From the NCBI RefSeq assembly GCF_000006565.2, contig NC_031478.1, positions 2,029,874 through 2,093,873 on the forward strand: 64,000 nucleotides of DNA. The letters are read 5' to 3'. Shown here one piece after another: positions 12,291-25,482 of the stretch. How positions within the stretch are numbered: the stretch's first letter is position 1; every line of letters starts with the position of its first letter. The translations under genes and the position numbers were made by a program. The stretch is from Toxoplasma gondii ME49. Lineage: Eukaryota; Apicomplexa; Conoidasida; Eucoccidiorida; Sarcocystidae. The notes under the pieces are model-generated. The model was not told the origin of the DNA and did no database searches. It worked only from the letters and a program-made list of their open reading frames with translations.

Positions 12291-13649
12291 GATTCAGTCA
12301 GCAGCGGCTGTTCGCTGACTTAAGCGTTCTAGAGCCGTTGATATACGGAGGCAAAGATGCATGCAGAGAGAGCAACCGAAGGATTCAGTGTGTCCGGTGT
12401 ATTCCTCATTTCTGCAGCACTACGCGACAAGACGGAACAGTCAGGAGTCACAGAAAAAAAACGAAAGAAATTCCCTGCTGCTTCGTCCCCGCGTCCCAAC
12501 GAAAACCGATCGCAGGGGGGGACGAAAAAAAAACAAAACAGACCTGAAAGCCTCATAGAGGGACAAAAGCAAAGAACAGAAGACAAATCACTCCACCGTC
12601 TGCATCAGAAACCATAAAACATGGCTGGCATACGACAAAGTAGTCGACCTCCAAAAGAGGAAACCGACCAAAATGGGGAGCATCACACTGCTCGTGTAAG
12701 AGGCGGAGGCAGACGCACACAGCGAAGGGCGTTCAGAAAGTCACGGCGCTGACCACTGACGAACAAGATAGACAAGACTTTAGCTTCTTGCTGTCGAGCA
12801 GCATTTCCGTTCCGCTATTGATAAAACGGGAGAGAAACCAAAGATGCAACAACCAAGATGGCTTCCCCTCCTCACCGACCCGCAAACTAGAGTGAAAAAA
12901 CGCGTAGATCACAGCGACAGAAGCCGTTGACAAAAGGGGCGCTCGACTACGTGTCTTCTTGTCACCACCTTTTGAAAAGAATAACCAAAGAAGAAACACG
13001 GACATAGATGCGAGGAAGCAGATGAGGCGGGTCGGCAGAAACTGCAGCCTGAATGTCGTTTCGTTCGACTGGCTAGCAGAAAGACGAGGTCACGGCAAAC
13101 CCGCTGGAACAAACAGACCAGGGACAAACGACGGACAGAAACGGGCGGCAGCTCCGACTCTTTGCCCAAAACAAAAGGAGGACGAGACGACAAACGGCAG
13201 AGGGGAGAACGACTGAATATCTCGTCCAGGACCTTTGGAAACAGCGGAAGCGGCTCCCCCATTAGAGCAGCCGCAGCGCTCACCGCCTGCCATTTCTTAC
13301 TACGCAGCGAAGATCTGCCGGTAGACCAACACCCCCTGCAGCCGTTGCCTGATTTTTCCCTACCTTCAACTTGTTCCTCTTGGGCCCCTGTTGTTCGACG
13401 TAGTTTGCATCTCTAGGTCTGTCTTTGCGACTTCTTTCCCAGTCACTTTCCCTCTGAGGCATCCCCGCACTTTCAGAGGTCTTCGCCGCCCACCTGCAAT
13501 CTGACCACGAGTGGTACTACACGGAGTCGGTTGGAGGCATCGCTTTCTCAACCTCGTATCGCTATCCACCGCCTGTCCCCGTAGCCCGACGTCTCTGTTA
13601 CTTTTTCGGCTTCTCCAGAGTCTGCGTCCTGGCTGACTCCCTTGTTCGC

Positions 13650-16073
13650 CTAGTTCTCTCCAAAAATGAGGTTCAGAGAGCTATACTCCGAGGCGAGTTC
13701 AGCAACGTCTTGCACGAAGCTCTGGGGGGTCGCTGGCGGCCAGTCCGATTCTTCCGTTACCGACACAGGAGAGCAGGGGACCCTGAAAGGCAACAGAGGG
13801 ATCGAACCCTGCGTGTGCTTGAAGAACATGGCCCGAACAGCTTGAAGGGTGATGTCCAGTGCAAAGTAGACTCGCCCCATGGCGCAGTCTGTGCGCATCG
13901 CCTCGAACAGTTTCTCGTTTTTCGCGACCAGGGGAACGTTCAGTGTGACGGAGAGACGGACTGAGTTGAGGCCATGCGTCAGGCCCACAATGAAGGGGAC
14001 GACGTTGCGGAGAAGGATGGTTGGGGGCACTTGCTGGTTCGCGCGCTTCATCGCCGCACTAAACATCATACCCACGGGATAGCTAGACTCTTTGGAGTGC
14101 TGCAGAAGCACCCGAGACACCTCCCTAGTCGACCCCGTGTTGGGATCGAAAACCTCGACTTCCTTCGGCACGTCGTGCGCCGAGCCCGAACTCGTGATAA
14201 GGGACAAGCCGTGAATCGCCCGGGTAATCAAATTCAAGTCAAAGTAGCGCTGCATCTGTTCCGCTAGACGTAGTTCCTCTTCCGTGGACAGGCTATCCAA
14301 ACGATTCTGGACACGGGCCGGGAGAGGATGACTGGACAGCGAAATGCCGTGACCGTCAATTTCGTCTAGTACCCACGCAGAATCGCCAGTTGCCGACGCA
14401 TCCGGGCGATATGCATACGAAGACGTCCGGGAACCCGCAAGCGAAGTAAAACACTCTTCCCTCGGCGTTCTTCCGATGCTGTCAGCAGGCACATACGATA
14501 AAGCCATCACAGCAGACAGCGCCTCTACGTAGGAACCTGAAAACGAAACGGAAATCAAAAAGCCACTCGTTCACAAAAGGAAGCACGCGTTCTGACCCAT
14601 ACGCCACTCTGAGAATGTTTGGTGGGGGGGACGGCAGAAGGTCTCGGCTCAGAGAACATTAATGCATGCACTCTGAAGCGAAAGGTACAGAGCATGAAGA
14701 TCGGTGGCACAGCATCCTCCCAAAATCACGCATTCGACACTACCACATCGCTTTCCTTCTCTGTACGCTGCTCACCAAGGGAATGCTCGGGAATCGACAC
14801 ATCAAACGCTCCGCGCAACACTGCCTTCACAGAGGGATCCGGATCCTTCCACCCCCCTTTCGACGTGTCGGGGAGATACAGCCGAACCCAGGAGACTCCG
14901 TGTCCATCTCGCCCGTCGAGATTGTCCAGGGCGCTGCCACTGAAAAGCGTCGTTCGGCACATGATCGAGCCGATGATGATTCCAACGGCGAAGGCGAGAC
15001 TGCAGACGGCCAGGATCGTGAGGAGCTGGAAGACGAGTTCAGTGAACCACGCTGGAAGAAACATCCAGGAAACAGAGACACATAACGGCACGGGTCACAC
15101 GGTAAACGTCCACTAGGTCCACAGATTAACTCACGCACACATTTCTCTGCAGATTTATATATATATATATATATATATATAGACAGCTATAATTATGCCG
15201 ATGCGTGTACTGCGCCGGAGTGGCGACATGTGTGGCCGGTGAACCGGAACCGTGAAGGACACGTAACCAGTTAAACAAACGTGAAAGCCCACACGAATCT
15301 GCAATCGAGGGCGCTACGATTGGGCACGAGAAGCCTGCTGGATCCAGGAAATGCTTCACACAGTCGGAGATGAGGAAACAGGGAAAAGTGAGGGTCGGTG
15401 GCGGGGGCAGGAAGGATAAAAAGTCACTGAAAATCAAAGTCTGCCCCAACAAGCAGTGCGGACACACAAGGCCGTTCGCCGCCTCCAAACTCCACTGGTC
15501 GACTGGACGTCATAACCTCTTGAAGATAACAACAGCAGTTAAGAAGCATCCAAGCACCAAAATCCAGAGAAGCGCGTCACAATCGAGAGCCAAGTCCGGA
15601 GGGAGCGGCACTTCTCGTGTTGTTTCGGATCAGCAAACTTCGGAAGCAGAATACTTTTGGGAATGTGGCTGGTATGCCGGGTCTGCATTTGTTTGTCGGT
15701 CCAAAGGATGCGTCTCTCTCTGACTTTTCAACGTTCACGTCTTTCCCGCTTTCTAGCTCCTGTGTGTATCCCCCCTGTTTTCCCTGCGCTTGGTTCCTGA
15801 ACAGAATTCACCTTGCACGAGAGGCTGGTCTTTGGCAATCGTCGCGTCGAGGTTCTCTCCCTCGTCCATGAAAGGCCGGACATCGACGGGTTGCGTGTCC
15901 AGCAACTCAGCCGCAGTTATAAGTCTCCTTTTCACGCGGAAAGGCGCATAGACCTTCCTGGCGGTCAGAGTGGCAACGCCGGAGACGACCGCACTAAAGC
16001 GCTCGTTGTCCATGTCATTCCCCTTGGCACCGCGGTCTCGCGGAGGCCGCTTACGAAAGAGTTTGCCCCACAT
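13650..16073 (-). CDS. Single-pass membrane protein, 474 residues, unknown function
   Basis: Three exons: 16073-15812, 15051-14776 and 14536-13650. Junctions keep phase and the total is 1425 nt, 475 codons with stop. The ATG at 16073 is the first in frame. Residues 1-87 are basic with no signal peptide (MWGKLFRKRPPRDRG). One hydrophobic helix at about 95-119 (QLLTILAVCSLAFAVGIIIG) is followed by about 355 residues. Charge distribution suggests type II topology, with the C-terminal part lumenal or extracellular. The C-terminal region is not low-complexity. It contains LYLPDTSKGGW, a helical stretch near EEELRLAEQMQRYFDL and a beta-rich part around VRLSVTLNVPLVAKN. One N-terminal helix followed by a beta-sandwich recalls NDR1/LEA-2 (WHy) proteins, but I cannot confirm that. 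Intron 1 (15052-15811) carries a (TA)n microsatellite. Confidence 0.85.
15156..15181. repeat. (TA)13 microsatellite
   Basis: Perfect TA dinucleotide repeat of about 26 bases in the first intron of the minus-strand membrane-protein gene. It is probably polymorphic between isolates. Confidence 0.93.
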
Positions 16074-19000
16074 CTTGCCCCGTCAGGCAGAAGTAAAAAC
16101 GGCAGCGCTTTATCTTCCTGACTCGTGGTGCCGCCTCATCTGGTGCACAGCGTGCGCTGCGGACTTTCCGAGCATTACTCTTCGAAATCGTGTACTTTGG
16201 AAAGAAAACAAGGAAGAAGAGAACGACGATGGAGAAAATGAAGAAGGGGGGAAGAAATATTCAGCGGGAAGCAGGCTCGAGAATCACGGAGGACCGAAGC
16301 AGACACTCGGTGCTGAAGAGCCGCTTTCCAAGGAGAGAAAAGACTGTGCCGATGACAAGAAAACATGACAAACACAGTCGAGGAAGTCGTGGAAAATTAA
16401 CGGTTCTATACAAGGCAAATACCCCGTTCAAAAAGCAGAACAAGTGACTGTGGAACGCAGTCCGAGGTGCGCCACTACGAACGAAGAGAACCTAGGATTT
16501 AGGGGTGACGGCCACAAAAAAGAGGAAGGCGAGACATATGGTGGCGACCAGACAGCTTTCCAGACACGACAAAAGGACCTGCGTCACTCGGCGCGTTTGG
16601 CCACACAGCATCTGAAAAAGGGAAACGCAAACGGAAGAGGACCCATCTGAAAAATCGAACGACGCGGGATAAAAAGGGAGGAGTACTGCCTCCTCCAGAA
16701 CTTTACCATGATTCGATTTCAGAACTTGAGAAGGAAAAGAAGGGATGGGATCGGTCTCTTCCGTTGCAAGGACGACGGCCGTCCGGGGATCAGATGTGTC
16801 GCGCGAAGGCACCAGCTCTCCTCGGGCGGGGGGGGGGCGTGCTCAGGAATGCGTCTGATTAGAGAGACTTAGACACTTCTGTGACAAGACACAGGTGCTG
16901 CTACGACGTTTGAAAAAGAGGAAAATGGCTGTGTAGGTCAACACGTGATTGCTTCCCGTTTGGCTGCCGCGCTGCAATGTCTAGATAGCGCAGGGGGCGC
17001 ACATAACAGAGAGACGTGCCCTCAGGTCCAGCACAGGCTCCCATTTTTCTCGAAACTGCTCCTAAACCCATCCGACAAGCAGGATGGGACACTCGGGAAA
17101 AGAAATCGCCTCCCAGCTCTTCACTCGTCTTTTCTCACCCCCGCTGTGCCCCCTAGGACGACCGAGCCATCGTGAGAGAAGGGACAAACGGTCTTTGATA
17201 CACGCCTTTTCATCTGATACTTTTCACTTGGCTCGGAATACAAAATATCGGAGACAGCATGCGCGAGAAAAGAAAGCATTTTGTGTAGGATAGCTTCAAA
17301 AAACAGTGACATGCAGAGCGAGCTGCCTCAGTCCCGGGTCACATGCGACAGCTCACCGGTCGCGCTGCGGGCAGGACCGTGTTTTGCGCGGCCGAGAGGC
17401 ACGCCATGCCATAGCCCCTTTCATCTCAAAAAAGTATAGAACAGTTACTGTAGTTGCTTGCTCGCTGCTTATTCTTCGTTGACCCACACAGAATACATGC
17501 ATGAGCTTCACTTGTCTTTTGCGCTTCTGCCTGTACCACCCACTGCCGGTTTGGCCGACACCCCTGTTCGCCGCGTGCAAAGAACCTTAATCGCCACTTC
17601 TTCCGCTTTCCTACGGACCGTTCATTTTCTCTCCACTTTTTGTCGATGCAAGGTGACCCTATGCATGCGATGAGGAAAGGACTGAAAAAAAGGGTGACAC
17701 TGCCCGCATGAGACAGCAGCCAGGACAGCAGAATGTAGCAGTTTCTTGTGGTTAGGCGCTACTCTTGTGTTGTGGCACAGTAGCCATCAACTACAACACA
17801 GATGTTTACTATGTTGCACTCTACGCTCTGGCTGGGACAGGCCTTGAACGGTGACAGCCACAATCATGCAAGCTAGCGCGTATGAGGCACTTCAGGACAC
17901 TCTCCGCAAAAACGCAGCCAGTATAATCTCGTTGAACAATGTAGGTAAGCGCACGAAAAGTCTACCACAAGTTTGTTAATTGTGCTCTATGGGAAGCAGT
18001 CATCCGTGCATCACACTGCTACTGGATTCGCACTATCCGGAGCTTTCACAGACAGCTCCGACGAGGATACATGTCCCACCGTTGACGTAGCAGGTCTGCC
18101 AAGTCGCTGGAAGTGGATGAAGTGAATCACAACCATATCTCATTTCAGTGCCGTCCTTCAACTGGAGATTTGTGACGAACAGCTTCGTCTGGTCTTCTGA
18201 TGATAGTCGTTAGTTACAGCCTCCGTCAAACGCCGGACAGTTGTTCTAACGAGACAGCCCCCCTTAAAGCCAATGGATGCCGTGCTTTGCTGTTTGCCTT
18301 TAACCTAATAGCAGTTCCTGAATGCTGTACTTTCTGCAACGCTATAAACCGCTAGTTTTCGTTATCCAACCGGAGTCCCTGTCCCTCTTGTACAGCGAAA
18401 GACTCCTTGATACTCTGCAGAGGAGCGTCAGAGGAACGCGACCGTCGTGACGATCGACGCAGAATGCATACAGCGAAAGAATAAGCTTATTAAGGGATGT
18501 TCAAGAGTTTTTGCTACGACGATAAGTGATTGGTACATCTCGATACGAAATGCCACCTGCCGACCAAAACTAAAACAACCTATCCAGAAAGACCTGATCT
18601 TTCGTTCCCCGCAAACCAGTGTAAACAATTCGTGGTTTCCGGTGTCAGAGAACCGTCTACCCGGCACTCATAGAAATGTACCGGCTAGCCACTTGACGGA
18701 GTGATCAAGGAGGCAAGGACGAAAAACAGAAGATAAATAATGCAAAAGGAAGCAAAACGCTGGCTTACAAATGACAACCACAAAGAGGGGTCAACCTATA
18801 ATCCCATCAAAGTCGCGGCGTATCCTGGAGATCTCTGACAGGAGGCTACGCGAAACCTAGATTATAAATGAGACAACGAAATGTGTGTCACGAGGTGGGG
18901 AACATCCAAGCAACACATCCTGAATAACATATCACGCGCTAACTTGCATTTCAGAAAGAAATTCCAAGCAACGTATCTTTTCGACATGTAGCACTTCCCT

Positions 19001-19313
19001 AAATGGTTTCATCTTCCTCAGTATACGCTTTTAGTCGTGAGTGAGGGCGGTCGCGTGCGCCGTGCCTCTCGTTCTATTTATCTTTCCACACCTGACTGTT
19101 TCTCAGAACCATCCACGCTATTTCTCTGAGAAATGGACTACAACGGAAATAGGCGAAGGGAACGAGACTTCTTACGCGAACACACTTGTGCAATCCGCGT
19201 GCCCGTGACAAAATCTCCATAGCATCCTGACGCGTATAAAACCTGGTCAGCCGTTCAGTCGGTTCCTTTCCTGTTCCTTCCAGTATTCTTCACCTTCCCT
19301 TTCTTCTTCGACC
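16074..19313. other. Intergenic region upstream of the membrane-protein gene
   Basis: About 3.2 kb. The part next to 16073 should be 5' UTR and promoter of the minus-strand gene. A minus-strand open stretch at 16800-16492 ends in a hydrophobic segment but begins without an ATG and could not be joined to anything. A poly-G run lies at 16828-16837. Between 17.3 and 19.2 kb both strands have frequent stops and I see no gene. Confidence 0.55.
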
Positions 19314-22300
19314 TCATTCTCCGTCCCGACGGCCTTCCCGTTTGGCAGTTGTTTGGTTGCTGGCTCCCGGTTCGTCAGCGACTTCCCCAGCCAAGAAGCG
19401 TCTAGCCTTTTCTGCGCGCACCTCCTGAGCCTCGGGCGCGTCATCCACTGATGCGGTCTCGAAAGAAAGCACTCCCCTGCCTTGAATTTGGCGGAGGGTT
19501 TTCGGACCCGAAAGAGCTCTTACAAAAGTTTTACAGTGAGCGCCACTTCCGTTCATACCTTTCTTACTCTGCCCACATCCTTCTCTTGCCTCCTCCTCCT
19601 GGGCTCCTCTTTCGTTCGCCTCCCCTCTCTCAAGATCGACAGAACTGGAACACGCGTGCCTGTGTTTGTCAGTGTGGACGTCTTGAATGCGTTCGTTGGA
19701 TTCGGCACCTGCAACTGCACCTTCCGTCGTCCCTGGCGCTGAATCCTTAAGACAACTCTCCCCCTGCACCACATCAAACTTAGGCCCGTCGCTGGGTGAG
19801 AGGATGAAGTGACCCGGACGCGGTGAAGCGGCACACGGTGTCCGAGATGTCTGTTCGTTGCATGGAGTAGCCAGGTACGAACAACTAGATGTGTTCAGCC
19901 GTTGCACTTGTGCCTTGCGAGAAAATATCCCAGATGTTGGTGATGAAAAAGAGGACGGTATCTCGCTGGTGAACTGGAAATCTGACGAGAGAGGGGCAGG
20001 GGACTGAAGGCAGAGAGACAGGCGCGGACACGTTCCTCAAGAATGTGAAACCACGGTAAATCCACGTTTACGACGCATTGCGAGAACTGGAATACGCAAG
20101 ATACGCCTCCACAATATTCACATTCGTGGAGCTTGGCAGGGGGACGGCCGAAACGAGGGCAGGGTCAGCGCCCATGCGCTTGCTACCGATACAACGCAGA
20201 GATGCTGCTGATAGGACCTATCATACCTATCACAACGTATACAGTTTACACGCTCGTGTCCTCTATAAACCTTAAGGGCAACCGTGCACCGTTGTGGGAT
20301 TCAGAGGCAACTTCTCTGACACACACATACGAATCATCGAAAAAAAATCCACAACCGAGCAGGAGACTAATAAAGTGCACGCTCGACTGCGTTACGGAAG
20401 GAACGTATCCACCGCTCCGATTGATTGCAAACAGGTTCTTTCTTGTTCTTTCTTGCAGTGTACCTTTGCTAGATGTTCAGTACATTCACCCCTGCAATCG
20501 CCGTGGATTTTCTGCCTCACTGTGAACGAACCTGGCAGAAAGCGTCTGGATGGCCAGGTTCGATAGGATCTGTGGTAGAGACCTCCGGCTGTTGGCGCCC
20601 CGAAAACAACGACGCAATAAAATCCCTGAAACCCTCTGGTCCTCGCGTCACCGGAACGTCATGAACTGTCGGCTGTTGCACTAGCGACAAGGCATCGGGT
20701 GTCTCTTGCCCACGATCGGCTGCTTCAGCTGTAGCGCCCTTTGGAATTGGTCCTCCGTCAGTTTCTTCCCCAGCGTTAAGCGACGAGTCGCCTTGGGTTA
20801 TGCAAACGGGCTCATCACCTGTTTTGTCGTTGCAGTTCAACAGATTCTCTCCTTCATGGGTTAGCGGGTCTCCACCACTGTCCACCCACCCTGCTGATCC
20901 CACGTCGTCGCCTGGGAGCTCTTTTGGCACACTCACTGGAAAATCGCCGAACGTCTGGTCAGCCTTGCCCTCGTTAGTAGCCATCTCGCTAGGCTCTTCT
21001 GTGGAAGTGGCTTGAGTAGAAGCTGGACAGGACCACAGCCTTCCCCAATCGGACCACATCGCGAACGACCGCCACGAGACTGTCAGAGGCTGTCGGTTGA
21101 GAACATGTGGCGCATCAGCAAGCTCATTTTCTTTGTGCATAGTCGTATCGCAAGGAGCAGGGGACAGACTTTGCAAAGCCGTTGCTTCCTCATCCTCAGA
21201 AAAGGGGATGTCTACTTTTTCGTATTTAGTGGCTTCAGAAGTCTGGGCGTCTGCATCATTATGCTCTGGATGACCTTCAGCTCTGGATATCGATTCACGA
21301 GATAGTGGCTTCTTAGGGGATACGTCCCCGTCGTTCGCAGGTTCTTCCAGTTCGAGTGGCGTTCCTGTGGCTGACGCTACCGCGAGGGTGTGGGGGAGCC
21401 GAATTGTCTTTGGACCGGTCCCGCTGTTCTTGCTTCCAACGAGGCAAGGGGGAGTACCCCCTGCGGAGCCCCGAACAGATAACTGGGGGAGATGGGAGGC
21501 GACACTCTTGGGGCGGCACGTGCTCGCGTCTCCTAATACTCCAGGAGCTGCAGACGCTGGCTGACTCAAATCACCTGATGCGAGAGCAACAGTGGTTGGT
21601 GGAGGGCCTCCGGAGACATCGCCTAAGAAGTCCGAGTGGCGCTTCAGAACCTCCATGGAAGGCTCCGGACTGAAAGCAGACGGCGGCGGCTTCTCCGATT
21701 CCAGCAGCCCAGACTGCGCTCGTTCGCTGGATGAAACCGTGTCAGCATGGAGCGGAGTCACCGTGTCGCCCTTTTCCTTAGAAGAGTGAGGACACATGTC
21801 TCGGCTGACCCGCAAGGTACCCGCTGTTCCATTGTTTAACTGCTTCCCTTCTCCACGGGCGCTGTTGCAAGCACTGCCTGCGTTAATAGGGGGTGTTGCC
21901 GGCGCGGTACTACTTGTGCTCCCTCCTGTGCCTTCCGTGAGTTGACATGCACTGCCTGGTCTGAGAGAACTGTAGTGGCAGTGGGCGGCACAAGCTCCAG
22001 AAAGGAGGGGAGAAGTGGCTAAAGTCGCCCTTTGGTCAGGCGAGACCAACTGAACCGTGTTCGTGCAGTGGGGCAACGGAGGAAAGCAAGTCGAGCCTTG
22101 AGCAGTGTCACTCTCACTGACAACACAAAGGCCCTTCCCCGAGGATAGAGAAAATGCCGACTGCGTTGTTTCCCCAACGGTTCGTGGGCTTCCCCGGTGG
22201 AAGTCAGGAGATGTGGGGAAGACCGACGATTCTCCTTCGTCACCTCTAAACCGCTCTGCGCATGACGACAACCCCTGGGGATTGTGTGAGGCGCTCGTCG

Positions 22301-25300
22301 CTTTTCGCCCCGCGGGTCGCTCGCAGCAGGGCTTTGCTCTCGGCAAGTCTTTGGCCTCTTCGTAGCGGCTGATTCGAGGTGCTGGAACAGCTTGGTGGTG
22401 ACTCCGAGATACTGCCTTGTCCTCCCAAGTATTGACTGGTGACGGATCCCCAGAGCAAGAACCTACGGTGTGCCGTTGACAGGCACACCCGCCGGGAAAA
22501 GAAGATTCACCGTCACCTTCTCGCTCTGCGCACATGCAGAACGAGACACTTCTTTGTTGATACGGCTCGTGGGCTTCGCGTTTGTCTTCTTCGATTCCCT
22601 CCTTCGTGACCCCTGGCGAGCAGTCCTGACGTTTCAGGCTGTCTCTTGGCTCCCCACACTGCCCGCTGAGGCAGTCCAGTTCCCTACGGATGGTCTTGTG
22701 GCAGCAAACCACCTGTGTCCCATCAAAGTGCCTTGGAGGGAGACCAGGAGGCGGTTCTCCAGGAAACGCACCTGGCACCTCGCAGACTAGAACTCCACGT
22801 GATCTGCCACCAGATGGTTTCTCTGTCTTCGAGAACGCAAGGGGTACTTTCGGTGCCAACGAATCAGCGTGGGGTGGCTCATGCATGTCTTCGTTGGCCT
22901 CACGCGGCAGGTTCCCTCTCTCATCATGAAACGTCCTGGTCGAAGAACCCTTGTGGAGATAACGGGGAACCTCCGCCCGAGACACCACATGCTTCTCACA
23001 AGTATCAGCGCGGAAGGAAGGCGCAGTGCAATTTCTGCGTAACTGGCAGTGGGAGGCGCCTTCGCCAACTCTCTCGTGGTCAGTCACTCGCTCTCCGGGA
23101 AAATCACGCCCTGGCTCGGCCGTAAATCCCCGTCGGTTAGGGAGTGTTGCACCAGGAGAAGAATTTTCCGCATCAGACGCAACCGCCTCGCCCTGAGAAC
23201 CCGCCGCTAATGGCTGAGAAGAAGAGGCAGTCCCCGAGCGGCTGTTTCCCCGCCTGCTGGAGAGCGTTACTGCGCGATGACCGCAAGCACATCGAAGAGA
23301 CTCTGCTGAACGGACTGAATCCCAAGACAATTGACGGAACCCAAATGGAGAATATTTACTGCATGTAGACGAAGCAGGAGTCGTACATGCGTGGCGACCA
23401 TCAGATGACGTGGCAAAAGGCACATGCGATGCTTCAGCAGGCTCCTGACACAAAAACTCTCTCGGGTGATTTGCTTCGAGAGAAGGGACGCTCTTCGCAA
23501 CAGCAGACAACTTTCGACTGTCACATGCGCTTGGCTCTTCAGACGGAGAAAACGCCTCGAATTCCTCCTCTGAACCCTCATCAGGCGATACCCGTGAAGG
23601 AGCCTCCGGGGTACACGAGGGGCAACTCTCCCGCGACGGACCACCGGGATTGACACACGAAGTCCAGGGGGCACAATCGGCACGCCGTGAAGAAGGAAGG
23701 CTTCCTGCAAGTGGTTGTCTACTGACAATGCGCAGCCTGGATCCTTTTGTGTAGTTTGATTGAGACGCCAAGCTACCAATGCCATGGCCTTTTGGTGACA
23801 TGCCTGAGGCGGTGGCCGTAGGGTCCGCGACATAAGTAGCTTCGTCGCCATTGCTGTGGAAAGGCAACGAACTGCCAATCATCGGGTGTGGCGGACGAAC
23901 GATAGGCGACTTTAACTCGACGTTGCCGCTGTCCAACTTAGAATCCCGTTCAACTGTCGCGTCTTCACGCTCACGTTGTGAAAGCTGGGATGGAGAGTCG
24001 TCAGATGGACCAGCGGCTGGCGACAAGGGGGGAGCGGCCTCCCGCCCGCAGGCAGGCTGCCCGTCTTCAGTCGCGGCGGAAGACCTAGTCGATGCTGCAA
24101 GGGAGGAAGCGGACGATGAGCAGCGGCCTGACAAGAACGAAGGAAACCCGGCGGAATAAACATGATCAGATGGGGACCTTTCTAACGCCAACGAACGCTT
24201 TCCAACAGACACACCAATAGCTCTAGCAGAGCGGAGTCTGATCGCCACTCCAGAGCGAGAAGGCGCATCATAAGGGAAGCAAACACCGGCTCTCTGTGGC
24301 AGAACGGAGAAAGAAGAGGAAGGCTCAATTGCTGAGACAAGGCACTGAGATGCAGAGGCTCTCCAACAAAGCTCTTTCTTTTCGAGAGCACCTCCTGAGA
24401 AAAAGAGAGAGCAATGATACAGACGAATCATAAGATCCTGCCTCTCTTCGCAGAGAGAATACACGAATCCAGGAAACGTCAGCATTCAGTGAAAGCAGGC
24501 ACTAGGTAGAACTGAGTTCCCAACAGTAGTCTGCGTTGTGCTTCGGGTGTCGGTTCCTGGCAAGCCTCGCGTTCGTTACGGCTATACGAATTTGCCCAGC
24601 GACTTTCCCGTCAAGCTTGCTCTGTCAGAACGACGACCTCTCCCTTTCTTCTACCTTCCACTGCTGCCGGCAACGCACACCACAGGTATTCGCGCACACG
24701 CCTATTCACACGTCTCACCTGTGTTCTCAGAGTCATTTCGCTGTAGTTGCCAGTTGTTGCCATGTTCACTCTTTTCGGAGGCCGTCTCATCGGGAGCAAA
24801 TCTTGGACTCCTCAAAAGTGTGCGCCCGTCTCCGTTTCTTTGGTTCATCTGTATTGTGAGAGACCCTTTGCTTGTTTGTTCAGCAATCTGTTCTCGTGCC
24901 TGTCCCAGGACATTATCACCTCGTTTTGCCTCATTTTCCTCCTGACTTTCTCGTCGGCATCCCGACACGACTCGCGTCCTTTCCTCTCTTTGTGCGCCTC
25001 CATCTACACCCTTCCGCGATGCCGTTGCTTCTGAGGCCTTGATCCTTGTTCCACCGCACTCTTTTGCAAATCCATCCATTCTTGTCTTCCTATTTGACAG
25101 TCTCTTCGCCTCTAGCTTGAACCCCCTGCCGACTCGGGGTGGCGACCCAAGGAAAGCCAGCTCGTCAGAAGCAGCATACGCTGCACGCGAACAGCCATTC
25201 CCTAAGGCGCATTTCATGCTGGAAGAGTCGGATGCGTCGTCGCACTCATTGTCTTGCTTGTCACGTCTCTCTCTCTCCCTGTACTCTCCACGGCTATCCC

Positions 25301-25482
25301 GTCTCCCCGTGACACGTATCATCTTCCTCATTGCTTTTGCCTCACGTGACGCGGCAGCATCAAAAGAAACCCCAGGCAAAAGAGGTGGAGACGAACACAA
25401 CGCCTTGCCCGCCTTGGCGTCAGCGCCACTGGCAGCCGCCGCCACAGCGCGCCCCAGAGCTAGGGAAGGACAAGGATGAAGA
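19314..25482 (-). CDS. Large, mostly disordered hydrophilic protein, at least 1,740 residues, unknown function
   Basis: Three exons join in phase on the minus strand: 25482-24719 (acceptor ATTCTGCTTCAG, donor GTGAGA), 24394-20532 (acceptor TTTTTCTCAG, donor GTTCGT) and 19913-19314 (acceptor CTCGCAAG). The middle exon alone is about 1,287 codons. The 5' end is missing: no ATG precedes the first exon in frame, and its start is an acceptor in phase 2. Composition is Ser, Pro, Glu, Gly and Thr with scattered Cys (CMCAEREG, CACQRH, CACGHRA), with no membrane helix and no recognised domain, as expected for an intrinsically disordered protein. The last junction uses a weak GTTCGT donor; without it the protein would end a few codons after 20532. 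The gene lies on the same strand as, and 3' of, the kinase. Nothing in the sequence links their functions. Confidence 0.68.

Larger units (their letters stand above)
10719..13649. other. Convergent intergenic region with NUMT copy 2 and unresolved exon candidates
   Basis: About 2.9 kb between two convergent genes. It holds the cox1 NUMT (11283-11383) and the minus-strand exon candidates at about 11.5-12.3 kb described separately. The rest (12.3-13.6 kb) has several medium-length open frames on both strands, but none has protein-like composition with convincing splice sites. Part of it is probably the 3' UTR of the 16073-13650 gene. Confidence 0.5.

Noticed and set aside
16492..16812. Minus-strand open frame with a hydrophobic end, upstream of the membrane-protein gene
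   Set aside because: It lacks an ATG, and no splice junction joins it in phase to the exon starting at 16073. That exon has its own ATG.
17662..17668. TGCATGC motif upstream of the membrane-protein gene, and similar copies at other positions
   Set aside because: TGCATGC is enriched in Toxoplasma promoters, but this copy is about 1.6 kb from the start codon, and other copies lie inside introns or exons. There is no basis for calling a regulatory site.
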